Source of the DNA: Bacteroidota bacterium
Lineage (GTDB): Bacteria; Bacteroidota; Ignavibacteria; Palsa-1295
NCBI GenBank assembly: GCA_021324735.1
Contig: JAJPIO010000009.1
Location: 186,001 to 250,000 of the forward strand
Reading direction: 5' to 3'
DNA: 64,000 nucleotides
In this document: positions 16,653 through 24,789 of the stretch, piece by piece
How positions within the stretch are numbered: position 1 is the first letter of the stretch
Layout of the letters: each line of letters opens with the position of its first letter
The notes under the pieces: generated by a model
The model's database searches: none
Seen by the model: only the letters and a program-made list of their open reading frames with translations
Told to the model about the DNA's origin: nothing
Translations under genes and position numbers: made by a program

Positions 16653-17219
16653 ATGATTGACGAAAACGAACCCATTCCTCAGTGGAAAACTACAAGCAAA
16701 CATGTCATTGCCAAAAGCCCGTTCTTAAGTCTTGAAGAGCATCACCGCAAGGAAGAAGGCACCGATCGGGAAGGCGATTTCTTCATTATTCATGCACCCG
16801 ATTGGGTGAATGTGATCGCGCTTACGGAGAATGATGATATTGTACTGATCGAACAATTTCGCCAAGGTAGTGAAAAGGTCGAGCTGGAAATCCCAAGTGG
16901 TATTATTGATAGTGATGAAAGCCCGGCAGACGCCGCACTGCGAGAGCTAACGGAGGAAACCGGTTATGAGCGGACCTCCAACAGTGAGTTTCGTAAGATC
17001 GGAGAAGTTACTCCGAACCCAGCATTTATTCGAAATAAGTGTCATACATACCTTATTACGAATGTTCGTCTCTCCGGCAAAACGCAGTTTGATGAGCATG
17101 AAAATATTCGTGTTCGTATCGAACCACGAAGGAATATTGAAGACCTCATAAGATCCGGTGAGATCGAGCATGCCCTAATTATTACGGCATTTTATTGGAT
17201 GCGCCTTGCCGGCTATTAG
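16653..17219 (+). CDS. NUDIX hydrolase, ADP-ribose pyrophosphatase type
   Basis: 188 residues. The Nudix box is complete at 83-105: G83, E89, R97-E98, E101-E102 and G104 in GIIDSDESPADAALRELTEE followed by TGY. Upstream the strand VLIEQFRQG (64-72) and IPSG are typical of ADP-ribose pyrophosphatases, which have a Pro about 15 residues after the box; here NPAF follows. Likely hydrolyses ADP-ribose or another nucleoside diphosphate derivative in the cytoplasm. Starts 5 nt after pit. Confidence 0.87.
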   Translation: MIDENEPIPQWKTTSKHVIAKSPFLSLEEHHRKEEGTDREGDFFIIHAPDWVNVIALTENDDIVLIEQFRQGSEKVELEIPSGIIDSDESPADAALRELTEETGYERTSNSEFRKIGEVTPNPAFIRNKCHTYLITNVRLSGKTQFDEHENIRVRIEPRRNIEDLIRSGEIEHALIITAFYWMRLAGY

Positions 17220-17240
17220 CGCTTCATTGGGTGAGAATTC

Positions 17241-17939
17241 ATGTCGTCGGGAGATATGGAAAAGAAATTTAAAGCCCGATTAAAAAAACTGGAGTCTTCC
17301 TCCGGCGATAATGCTGCTGGGTTAGGATGGCGGATCGTAGATATACCGTTCGATGTAAAAAAGGTATTTGGCAAAGGAGGCAGGATTCCAGTTCGCGGTA
17401 CTGTTAATGGCTTTCCTTTTCGTACTTCACTCTTTCCTCGAAAGAATGGCCCACACTTTCTGCTTGTAAATAAAGCCATGCAAAAAGCGGCCGAGGTCTC
17501 ACTCGGTGATGTGTTACAAGTGGCGATTGAGTTTGACAGGGAGGAGCGAAAAGTAGCGATTCCGGCATCGTTGAAAAAGGTACTCTCAGAAGAGAAAGGA
17601 TTGCTCGAATATTATAATCAACTTACGTATTCGATGCAAAAATATTTCGCTGATCACGTTATGGGTGCTAAGAGTCCCACTACGCAACGAAAACGTATTG
17701 AGCAACTTGCCGAAATACTAATGGAAATGAGAGATGGGGAGGAGCAGCCACCTCCGATCTTAGAAGCGGAATTTGTGCGCAATCCCAAGGCTCGAGAGGG
17801 ATGGGAAAAAATGTCTCCCTCACATCGTCGTGGCCACCTTTGGGGAATAGCATATTATCGCAATCCGGAATCGAAGCAAAGGCGACTGCAAAAGGCTATT
17901 AAAGAGATGGTCGAATATGGAGAAAAGAGAAAGCATTAA
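17241..17939 (+). CDS. DUF1905 + YdeI/OmpD-associated family protein
   Basis: 232 residues in two parts. Residues 1-110 resemble DUF1905 (GWRIVDIPFDVKKVFGKGG, then VRGTVNGFPFRTSL), a small beta barrel. The C-terminal part has the YdeI-type sequence EKMSPSHRRGHLWGIA, seen in proteins annotated as bacteriocin-protection or OmpD-associated. The biochemical role of the family is not known. No export signal. Same transcript as the NUDIX gene by spacing (21 nt). Confidence 0.75.
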   Translation: MSSGDMEKKFKARLKKLESSSGDNAAGLGWRIVDIPFDVKKVFGKGGRIPVRGTVNGFPFRTSLFPRKNGPHFLLVNKAMQKAAEVSLGDVLQVAIEFDREERKVAIPASLKKVLSEEKGLLEYYNQLTYSMQKYFADHVMGAKSPTTQRKRIEQLAEILMEMRDGEEQPPPILEAEFVRNPKAREGWEKMSPSHRRGHLWGIAYYRNPESKQRRLQKAIKEMVEYGEKRKH

Positions 17940-17980
17940 CGTTTTAACTATCGACAGATAAGAATTCGTATTTTACAGCC

Positions 17981-18229
17981 ATGAATAGATACATAATCGC
18001 GTCGCCGCATACCCCTGAAGAATGTGCAAAAGTTGTCAATGAAGTATATGCTGCAGGTTATATTACCCACATGGATTGGGGCTGCAAGGATGGCGATCAC
18101 ACGGGTTGGACGACCGTAGAAGCCGATTCACACGATGAAGCGAAGATGATGGTGCCAGCGATCCTTCGACCGAAAGCACATGTCGTACGAGTGCTCCGTT
18201 ATTCACCGGCCGATTTTAATAAAGGCTAA
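17981..18229 (+). CDS. Small protein of unknown function (82 residues)
   Basis: Not recognised. A compact soluble protein with balanced composition: MNRYIIASPHTPEECAKVV, then HMDWGCKDGDHTGWTTVEA and a C-terminal strand HVVRVLRYSP. The pattern (ferredoxin-like strand-helix-strand, with an acidic middle) resembles small sensor or DUF-type domains, but I cannot place it. It lies 41 nt after the YdeI-like gene and 4 nt before the next gene. Confidence 0.6.
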   Translation: MNRYIIASPHTPEECAKVVNEVYAAGYITHMDWGCKDGDHTGWTTVEADSHDEAKMMVPAILRPKAHVVRVLRYSPADFNKG

Positions 18230-18233
18230 ATTT

Positions 18234-18638
18234 ATGAAACGCAAACATTTTCTACTCTTTAGCGCAGTTGTCAGTGGCGCGTTCGGGATTGCCCTAGTGA
18301 TAACACCCGATAGTTTTACAACTGCACTTATGGCTCAAGGCACATCAGATGCAGCTAATACCTGGGCTCGCTATTTTGGGACGAATCTGTTTGCAATAGG
18401 TATTATCAACTTTTTTACGTTTAATGCCTCCTGGTCATCAGCCGTTCGAGGAGTGCTGATCGGTAATCTTCTTTTGCACGTTCTCGGCCTCGCCATCGAT
18501 TGGTATTCTTACAGTCTCCATGTTCTTTCCATCGCGAGCGCCATGGCAGGGACTGTGATTCATATCGTGTTTATCTTTGGCTTTAGTTATTATGCGTTCC
18601 GATCGTCGCATGAGGCTACTGCAACGGCCAGCGCATAG
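18234..18638 (+). CDS. Small membrane protein with four predicted helices
   Basis: 134 residues from the ATG at 18234. A start at 18180 in the same frame would overlap the previous gene by 50 nt and add a non-conserved tail, so I reject it. Four hydrophobic segments (about 5-24, 44-62, 67-86, 95-118), with a short charged N-terminus. No motif recognised; resembles small DUF4345/DoxX-like four-helix membrane proteins only in layout. Sits in the run from DUF47 to the CmcI-like gene. Confidence 0.65.
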   Translation: MKRKHFLLFSAVVSGAFGIALVITPDSFTTALMAQGTSDAANTWARYFGTNLFAIGIINFFTFNASWSSAVRGVLIGNLLLHVLGLAIDWYSYSLHVLSIASAMAGTVIHIVFIFGFSYYAFRSSHEATATASA

Positions 18639-18655
18639 CTGAAAGGCGGTCCTCC

Positions 18656-19363
18656 ATGCTTCGTTCGATAAAGGAAAAGCTTCGCCAGGCACAGCGGCAA
18701 GTGTTGCATCGGCTTTACATTGATCCTAAAGAAGAGCGGAATATCATTCGGGAGTTTCACAAACTCTATTATTACTCAAGTGTTGCCGGCAAAACATGGA
18801 GTGATACCTGGTGGCAGGGTACACAGGTATTAAAGTGTCCACTCGACCTATGGATCTATCAGGAGATCATCGTCCGTGTAAAGCCCGATCTCATTATTGA
18901 AACGGGTACCTACAAAGGGGGAACAGCACATTTTTTTGCCTCAATGTGCGATTTGAATAGTGCGGGAGAGATTGTAACGATTGATATCGAGAAATATCCA
19001 GAGCGTCCTCAGCATCCCAGAATAACTTACTTACACGGCTCTTCAACCAGTGATGGGATCATTCAAGCCGTTCGTGAGAAGGCAAATGGCAAGAAGAACG
19101 TGCTTGTAATTCTTGACTCCGATCACTCTAAGCAGCATGTTTTCAAGGAGCTCGAGTTATATGCTCCTATGGTTACGAGCGGCAGCTATCTTATCGTTGA
19201 AGATACGAACATTAATGGCAATCCGGTGCTCCCAGAGTCTGGCCCCGGCCCAGCTGAAGCGATCGCCGAATTTTTGAATTCACATACTGAATTCGCTATC
19301 GACCACTCGATGGAAAAGTTTTTGATGACGTTCAATCCTGGCGGATATCTTGTCCGACGCTAA
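18656..19363 (+). CDS. CmcI-like (cephalosporin hydroxylase family) methyltransferase-fold protein
   Basis: 235 residues. SAM-binding motif LIIETGTYKGGTAHFFASM (79-97) followed by acidic strand end VTIDIEKYPERP and LVILDSDHSKQHVFKELELY, then LIVEDTNINGNPV. This is the CmcI family, named for an enzyme of cephamycin synthesis, but most members are uncharacterised and many lie in polysaccharide or rhamnosyl-methylation loci. No membrane segment. Convergent with the ABC exporter; the two genes overlap by 4 nt at their stops. Confidence 0.82.
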   Translation: MLRSIKEKLRQAQRQVLHRLYIDPKEERNIIREFHKLYYYSSVAGKTWSDTWWQGTQVLKCPLDLWIYQEIIVRVKPDLIIETGTYKGGTAHFFASMCDLNSAGEIVTIDIEKYPERPQHPRITYLHGSSTSDGIIQAVREKANGKKNVLVILDSDHSKQHVFKELELYAPMVTSGSYLIVEDTNINGNPVLPESGPGPAEAIAEFLNSHTEFAIDHSMEKFLMTFNPGGYLVRR

Positions 19364-21186
19364 GCCTTTTCGAGCGACTCTTCGAGCAATTGGCGTCTGT
19401 AAAGATCGTAATAATGTCCCCCACGTTCAAGCAACTCGGCATGAGTGCCTTGTTCCACGATCGATCCATGATCGAGTACGATTATCATATCGGCTTCCCT
19501 CGCCGTTGAGGTCCGATGACTAATTAAGATCGTCGTTCGTGGCCGTGAGTCGCTTCGAAGATTTTGAAGAATGCGCTCTTCGGTAGCGGTATCAACGGCC
19601 GACATTGCATCATCTAGTACGAGAATACGTGGATTGCGAGCAAGAGCGCGAGCGATCGCCGTTCGTTGTTTCTGACCACCAGAGAGAGTAATGCCACGCT
19701 CGCCGATCATCGTCTGAAATTGCTCAGGGAATTCCATTACATTATCGTAGATGTCTGCGGCCCGTGCTGCTTCTTCCGTACCAAGCGGTGAAAGCTTAGC
19801 TGGCTTTGGATAGCCATCCACTTGCTGGGTTGTTGTCCCCAGTATTCTTCGGGAGTCATTAGCGGGAATCAGTTCGCGTGTGCCGAAAGCAATATTTTCT
19901 GAGATGGTCTCGGAGAATAGAAAAGGCTCCTGAGTGACAAATCCGATTTGCGATCGCAATACTTCGAGTGGTATCGTCCGAATATCGTGTCCATCAACTG
20001 TAACAAGTCCTTCTGTCGCGTCATATAAACGAGCAATAAGATTGACGAAGGAAGTTTTACCGGAACCGGTGCGGCCAATGATGGCAAGTGTAGATCCTTC
20101 TTTAATTCGTAAGGAGATATCTTTTAACACCGGCTGCAGTTCTGGCCGATATTTGAAAGAGACGTTCTGAAATTCGATTTCGCCTCGCAGGCTAGTGATC
20201 TGCCAGTTGGTCTTGGACGAGTTTTGAATCTCCGGCTCCGTTTCAAATAGTCGGATGAGCCGTGTCATACTGGCGGCGCCGCGTTGTACCATGTTCGTGA
20301 CCCAGCCCAGCGCGATGAAGGGCCATGTCATCATTCCAAGGTAGACAATGAATTGGGAAAGTTGGCCCAAGGTCATTTGACCGCGAATAATAAACTCTCC
20401 TCCGACCAAAAGCAGGAGTACGGTGGATATGCCCATGAAGCCGAAGATAAGCGGTTGCATCAGGCCTTGTGTTTTTGCGAGCCGCATGTTCTTATCAAAG
20501 TAGCCTTTCGCTAAACTATTGAATACCGACTTCTCATACGATTCGCGTACATATGCTCTGATCACTCGAATACCGGAGATGCTCTCAGTTGTTCGAGCGG
20601 TGAGATCGGCAAAGTGAGCTTGCACCGCATCAAAGAGAGGATGTACTTTACGGCCAATAAAATATACTGCGATCGACATGAGTGGCAGAGGGATCACCGT
20701 TAGCAGCGTAAGCCACGGCGAAAGAGAGAGCATAAAGCCCAGCACGCAAATGAACGTCGTTAATGTATCTGCCGAGTACATTACCGATGGACCAACCACG
20801 AAGCGAACGGCATCGATATCATTCGTCGCATAGGCCATGACCTCACCTTGCGGTGTGTTCTGAAAAAACCGCATCGAGAGGCGCTCCACGTGTGCGAGCA
20901 GGTCGTTCCGGAGGTCATATTCGATATGACGACTGGCAACGATAATATTTTGCCGGACCAGATAGTATAGATAGCCGCTTATAAAGGCCAGTACTACAAT
21001 GATACCCGCATCTTCTAAAAGGGAAGAGGCGGTAGCGGTGCCTTTTTGGATCGAATCGATACCGCTGCCAAAAATTTTCGGCCAAATTACCTGAGCCAGT
21101 GAGGAAAAAACGACCAGCACCAAGCCTCGCAGGTACATCTTTTTGTACCGCGAAAAATAGGGGAGCAGACGGAGCAGTGATTTCAT
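19360..21186 (-). CDS. ABC transporter, fused membrane and ATPase domains (MsbA/BmrA type)
   Basis: 608 residues. Six membrane helices in 1-310, then the ATPase: Walker A GRTGSGKT (371-378), Q-loop VTQEPFLF (417-424), signature LSGGQ (501-505) with KQRTAIARAL, Walker B ILVLDD (521-526) followed by AMSAVD. The residue after the Walker B Asp is a second Asp rather than the usual Glu (LVLDDA), and about 40 extra residues lie between Q-loop and signature (437-475). Half-transporters like this dimerise and export lipids, drugs or peptides. If one site is degenerate it may need a different partner, but none is adjacent. Confidence 0.92.
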   Translation of the reverse strand: MKSLLRLLPYFSRYKKMYLRGLVLVVFSSLAQVIWPKIFGSGIDSIQKGTATASSLLEDAGIIVVLAFISGYLYYLVRQNIIVASRHIEYDLRNDLLAHVERLSMRFFQNTPQGEVMAYATNDIDAVRFVVGPSVMYSADTLTTFICVLGFMLSLSPWLTLLTVIPLPLMSIAVYFIGRKVHPLFDAVQAHFADLTARTTESISGIRVIRAYVRESYEKSVFNSLAKGYFDKNMRLAKTQGLMQPLIFGFMGISTVLLLLVGGEFIIRGQMTLGQLSQFIVYLGMMTWPFIALGWVTNMVQRGAASMTRLIRLFETEPEIQNSSKTNWQITSLRGEIEFQNVSFKYRPELQPVLKDISLRIKEGSTLAIIGRTGSGKTSFVNLIARLYDATEGLVTVDGHDIRTIPLEVLRSQIGFVTQEPFLFSETISENIAFGTRELIPANDSRRILGTTTQQVDGYPKPAKLSPLGTEEAARAADIYDNVMEFPEQFQTMIGERGITLSGGQKQRTAIARALARNPRILVLDDAMSAVDTATEERILQNLRSDSRPRTTILISHRTSTAREADMIIVLDHGSIVEQGTHAELLERGGHYYDLYRRQLLEESLEKA

Positions 21187-21404
21187 AATAGCCTGGTTCT
21201 AACCATTCAAGAGCCCTTTTTGCTCTCCCATTAGCTCATTGCGAAATGAAATCATTTTTTGCGGAGAGCTAATTAAAGTGACATTTTCTTAGTTTACCCT
21301 ATTCTGCCAGTTATAGATGGCGCGGATAAATCCGCCCCAAGGCCAGTTTGAGATCGGATGCAAGAATTCTCGCTGGTCACATTTTGAGAACCAAAAATTA
21401 CTTT

Positions 21405-23489
21405 ATGCAGGACGATTTCCAAACGGAGAATGGGCAGGAGACTACTAATACAGGCCCGTCCCCACTTTCCGCCCCTCCAGTGTCAGAAACCGAGCAATTG
21501 ACCGTTCAGGGGTCACCGGAACCCGATTCCGGAGAGCTCTTCTCTTCTTCCGAAGCTTCTATTCCGCCTTCATCCGGTCGTGCACCGGCGGCAACCGCGA
21601 GTTCTTATCGTGATATTATTGCCGAACGGCTGGCCAGAAAGGCCGGACCAGGAACGGCTCCCCGCCCGATGGCCCATGCTTCCGATGTCGAGAATGCGCC
21701 CCCCAAGGCAATTCCTGTAGAAAAAACCGAAGAGTCGGCTACAGCATCAGTAATCGCTCCGATTATAGAAGAAAGCACGAAATCGCAGGAGATTGCATCT
21801 GCCGAATCACCAGCAAGTGAGCCGATGGCGGAAGAGTCGGTCGAACAGTCGGAAGACAGCAGCCAGAATCTTTCAAGCCGGGAGCGCGCCCGTTTACGCC
21901 AGCAGGAGCGTGCCGCGCTTCGCAGAGGCGAGCAACGTCGTCCTCAGCAGTCAGTGGATATTGCGGAGCGTGAGACGGAAATTGCAAAAGAAGTCGAAAG
22001 CAACCCAAAACCGCAAGTTTCTCAAGAGCAAAAAGATATTATCGCGGAGCGTTTGGCTCGTAAGAGTACTGAGCGGCCGCAAGAACAACGTCAGCGTTCG
22101 GAGGAGCCACGAGCGGAGCAGCCGCGCGAACGCCGCATGACAGAAGAGGGACGACCAGAGCGGAGGCAGCGCGAAGAGCGCCGACCAGAAGAACGGCGTC
22201 CACGTGAAGAACGCAAACCGCAAGAGACTCGTCGCGAAGGTTCTGTTCGTGAGGGCGCGGTTCGAGAAGAACGCCGAGAGCGGCCACAGGAAGTGCAGGT
22301 TGTCACGGCCGCAGATCGTGGACCCCGCCAACGCCCGGAACGCATACAGCCAGAAGTACGCCGTCGTGAGGCGACGCCAGCCGTGCAGCGGCCGTCACTC
22401 GAGGCGCGTAGTTCAAAAGTAGAAGAGAAGGGTAGCGATTCAGCTCGAGCGCTTGCCTCAAAGCTTGGAATTTCCGTTGTGGTGCCGCTCTATAACGAAC
22501 AGGAGTCGCTTCGTGAACTTACGGCGCTTGTTAAGCAGCAATGTCTGCGCTTGGCCGGCCCGAAATACGAGATCATTTACATCAATGATGGCTCAACGGA
22601 CCGTTCTGCTGATATTCTTCAGGATATTTTAGCCACCAGTTCCCGAGTGACGGTGATCACATTTCGTCGCAATCTCGGTAAATCTGCCGCACTTGCAGCC
22701 GGTTTTGCCGAAGCCCAGCACGGTATCGTTATTACGATGGATGCCGATCTGCAGGACGATCCTCATGAATTTGTGAACCTCATTGGTAAGCTTGCAGAAG
22801 GATACGATCTTGTTAGTGGGTGGAAGAAAAAACGGCACGACCCGATCAGCAAGACGGGTCCGAGTAAGTTTTTTAATTCTGTTACCAGCTTCTTTAGTGG
22901 TATCAAACTGCATGATTTTAATTGTGGCTTAAAAGCATACCGGAAAGAAGTAACGGATAGTCTCCAGGTATACGGAGAACTTCATCGTTATTTGCCAGCA
23001 CTTGCATACTGGCAGGGATTCCGGGTAACGGAAATTCCGGTCGTGCATCATCCGCGTAAATTTGGCAAGTCGAAGTTTGGATCGAGCCGCTTTTTCAAGG
23101 GCTTCCTCGATCTTCTCAGCATCGTCTTTACGAACCGTTACGGTAAGCGTCCGCTTCACCTCTTCGGCACGATTGGTACACTGCTAGCGATCGCAGGATT
23201 CGTCATCGACATTTGGGTATCGATCGAATGGATCTTTGGCAAGACCGCTCTTTCAAATAGACCGATCCTACAACTGGGTGTCCTGCTCATTCTCGTCGGC
23301 GTTCAGCTCATCTCGCTCGGGTTATTGGGTGAGATGATCGTTAAGAACGCTGCATCACGAGCGAATTTAACGTACCAGAAGGAGAAAGGACGTCCCTCGG
23401 CTGAAGCGCGCGAGCGCCGTGCTTCACGTGCGGCTCGCATAGCGCGTGTAGGCGGCCGTCCCAGCGGAGAGCGTCGGCCACGCAGGTAA
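21405..23489 (+). CDS. GT2 dolichol-phosphate-mannose-synthase-like transferase with long disordered N-terminus
   Basis: 694 residues from the ATG at 21405 (a TTG at 21348 is possible but adds nothing conserved). Residues 1-350 are low-complexity, rich in Arg, Glu, Pro and Gln, and contain the 10-mer DIIAERLARK twice (70-79 and 211-220). The GT2 domain begins near 354 (GISVVVPLYNEQESL) with INDGSTD, then MDADLQDDP near 446 holding the metal-binding acidic residues. Two C-terminal membrane helices (near 590-650) match GtrB/DPM1-like enzymes that load sugars onto polyprenyl phosphate. A basic tail (ARERRASRAARIARV) ends it. The extension is not part of any known GT2 fold. Confidence 0.85.
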   Translation: MQDDFQTENGQETTNTGPSPLSAPPVSETEQLTVQGSPEPDSGELFSSSEASIPPSSGRAPAATASSYRDIIAERLARKAGPGTAPRPMAHASDVENAPPKAIPVEKTEESATASVIAPIIEESTKSQEIASAESPASEPMAEESVEQSEDSSQNLSSRERARLRQQERAALRRGEQRRPQQSVDIAERETEIAKEVESNPKPQVSQEQKDIIAERLARKSTERPQEQRQRSEEPRAEQPRERRMTEEGRPERRQREERRPEERRPREERKPQETRREGSVREGAVREERRERPQEVQVVTAADRGPRQRPERIQPEVRRREATPAVQRPSLEARSSKVEEKGSDSARALASKLGISVVVPLYNEQESLRELTALVKQQCLRLAGPKYEIIYINDGSTDRSADILQDILATSSRVTVITFRRNLGKSAALAAGFAEAQHGIVITMDADLQDDPHEFVNLIGKLAEGYDLVSGWKKKRHDPISKTGPSKFFNSVTSFFSGIKLHDFNCGLKAYRKEVTDSLQVYGELHRYLPALAYWQGFRVTEIPVVHHPRKFGKSKFGSSRFFKGFLDLLSIVFTNRYGKRPLHLFGTIGTLLAIAGFVIDIWVSIEWIFGKTALSNRPILQLGVLLILVGVQLISLGLLGEMIVKNAASRANLTYQKEKGRPSAEARERRASRAARIARVGGRPSGERRPRR

Positions 23490-23516
23490 TTAATATTAAG
23501 AACGAAGATTAATAGC
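23488..23516 (+). repeat. AT-rich intergenic repeat, copy related to 48481/48732
   Basis: The stretch AATTAATATTAAGAACGAAG then ATTAATAGC overlaps the stop of the GT2 gene and matches, with small gaps, the 40-nt repeat at 48481-48520 (AATTAATAATTAAGAAAGAA then GAATTAATAGC). Just after it, 23559-23579 shows 7-nt steps GCTAACT, CGTAATT, CTTAACT. Confidence 0.4.
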
Positions 23517-23583
23517 GGCTTAGTGAAGAATTCACTGTGCATCTCTCAACGCTTCCTTGCTAACTCGTAATTCTTAACTATTC

Positions 23584-24744
23584 TTGGATCCGCTTTTATA
23601 TCATTCCGATTGCCGTCACTTTCGTGGCGATATTCCATGCCGTCCGAATAAGCAGGAAGGCGTTCACTGTGATGGCTGTCCATATTACGATCCAATAAAA
23701 GAGAATGTCCTCATCATTAAGCTGGGGGCTGCGGGTGATGTCCTGAGAACAACACCGATTCTTCGTCCACTTAAAACCGAGCACCCCAAGGCGCGTATTT
23801 GGTGGCTTACGCATTCACCGGATCTCGTACCGTCTTCTCACGTTGACCGGATCCTGAAATGGAGTTCGGAAAACATTAATATTCTTGAGGCACTCCAGTT
23901 TGAGCGTGTGATCAACCTCGATAAAGACCACTATGCGTGTGCACTCGCATCGAGACTTCACGCTTCGCGCAAAGAGGGATTCACCTTAGGTAAATATGGC
24001 GAGGCAGAGCCGGCTTCTAAAAAGGCTCAGGAAAAATTTACCACTGGCATATTCGATGACGTCAGCCTTGCTAACCGGAAAGATTATCCCACAGAGCTCT
24101 TCGAGATATGTGGCTACAAATTTCAAGGCGAGGAATATATCATTGAAGCCCCCGAACCTGAAGTGTTTCCTGGATTGGATCGATCGAAGCCAATCGTCGG
24201 AATGAACACCGGTGCGGGCGCACGATGGACATCACGTTTATGGAGTATTGAGAATTGGGTGAAGCTGGCAGAACAGGTTTTGGATTCCGGTAAAGGTGTT
24301 CTCCTATTAGGTGGTCCCGACGAAGATGCTCGCAATCGAGAGATCCATCATCGCACCGGAGGACGTGCACAATATCTCGGCTATTTCCAACTTAAGCAGT
24401 TCATAGCTCTGATGCAGCAATGCGATCTTATCGTTACTGGCGTAACGATGGGTATGCATATCGCCATTGCTCTCAAAAAGAAACTGGTCCTCGTCAATAA
24501 TATTTTTAATCCCTACGAATTTGGTGACCTGTATGGATTAGGCGAGATCGTTCAGCCGGATTCGCAGTGTAAATGCTTCTTTAGAGGAGAATGCGTTAAT
24601 CCTGATTATTTCTGTCTTGATAGGCTTTCGGTCGAAAAGATGTATGCAGCAATAGAACGCGTCTGGCATACGGAGCGTGGAAAGCACAAGCAAGAACCGT
24701 TGCAAGTACCTGGAATGATACTCTCTAAAGCCCCGAGAGCCTGA
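23584..24744 (+). CDS. GT9 family (ADP-heptosyltransferase-like) glycosyltransferase
   Basis: 386 residues. TTG at 23584 must be the start or near it, because an in-frame TAA lies at 23575-23577. The GT9 core starts at ENVLIIKLGAAGDVLRTTP, with TGAGARWTSRLW and VLLLGGPDEDARN, then TGVTMGMHIAIALKK in the donor-binding half. The N-terminus carries a Cys cluster (C10, C19, C29, C32: DCRHFRGDIPC then HCDGC), and near the end CKCFFRGEC with a further Cys; such additions suggest a metal site. Likely transfers heptose or a related sugar to lipid A core or another glycan. Separated by a 94-nt gap from the GT2 gene. Confidence 0.82.
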   Translation: MDPLLYHSDCRHFRGDIPCRPNKQEGVHCDGCPYYDPIKENVLIIKLGAAGDVLRTTPILRPLKTEHPKARIWWLTHSPDLVPSSHVDRILKWSSENINILEALQFERVINLDKDHYACALASRLHASRKEGFTLGKYGEAEPASKKAQEKFTTGIFDDVSLANRKDYPTELFEICGYKFQGEEYIIEAPEPEVFPGLDRSKPIVGMNTGAGARWTSRLWSIENWVKLAEQVLDSGKGVLLLGGPDEDARNREIHHRTGGRAQYLGYFQLKQFIALMQQCDLIVTGVTMGMHIAIALKKKLVLVNNIFNPYEFGDLYGLGEIVQPDSQCKCFFRGECVNPDYFCLDRLSVEKMYAAIERVWHTERGKHKQEPLQVPGMILSKAPRA

Positions 24745-24789
24745 GACTACGATAGGTTTGAGGTTCCGTCTTTCCGAGAGATATGCTAG

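Noticed and set aside
21951-22331. Arg/Ser/Leu-rich frames antisense to the GT2 N-terminal extension
   Set aside because: They arise from the low-complexity Arg/Glu codons of the real frame.
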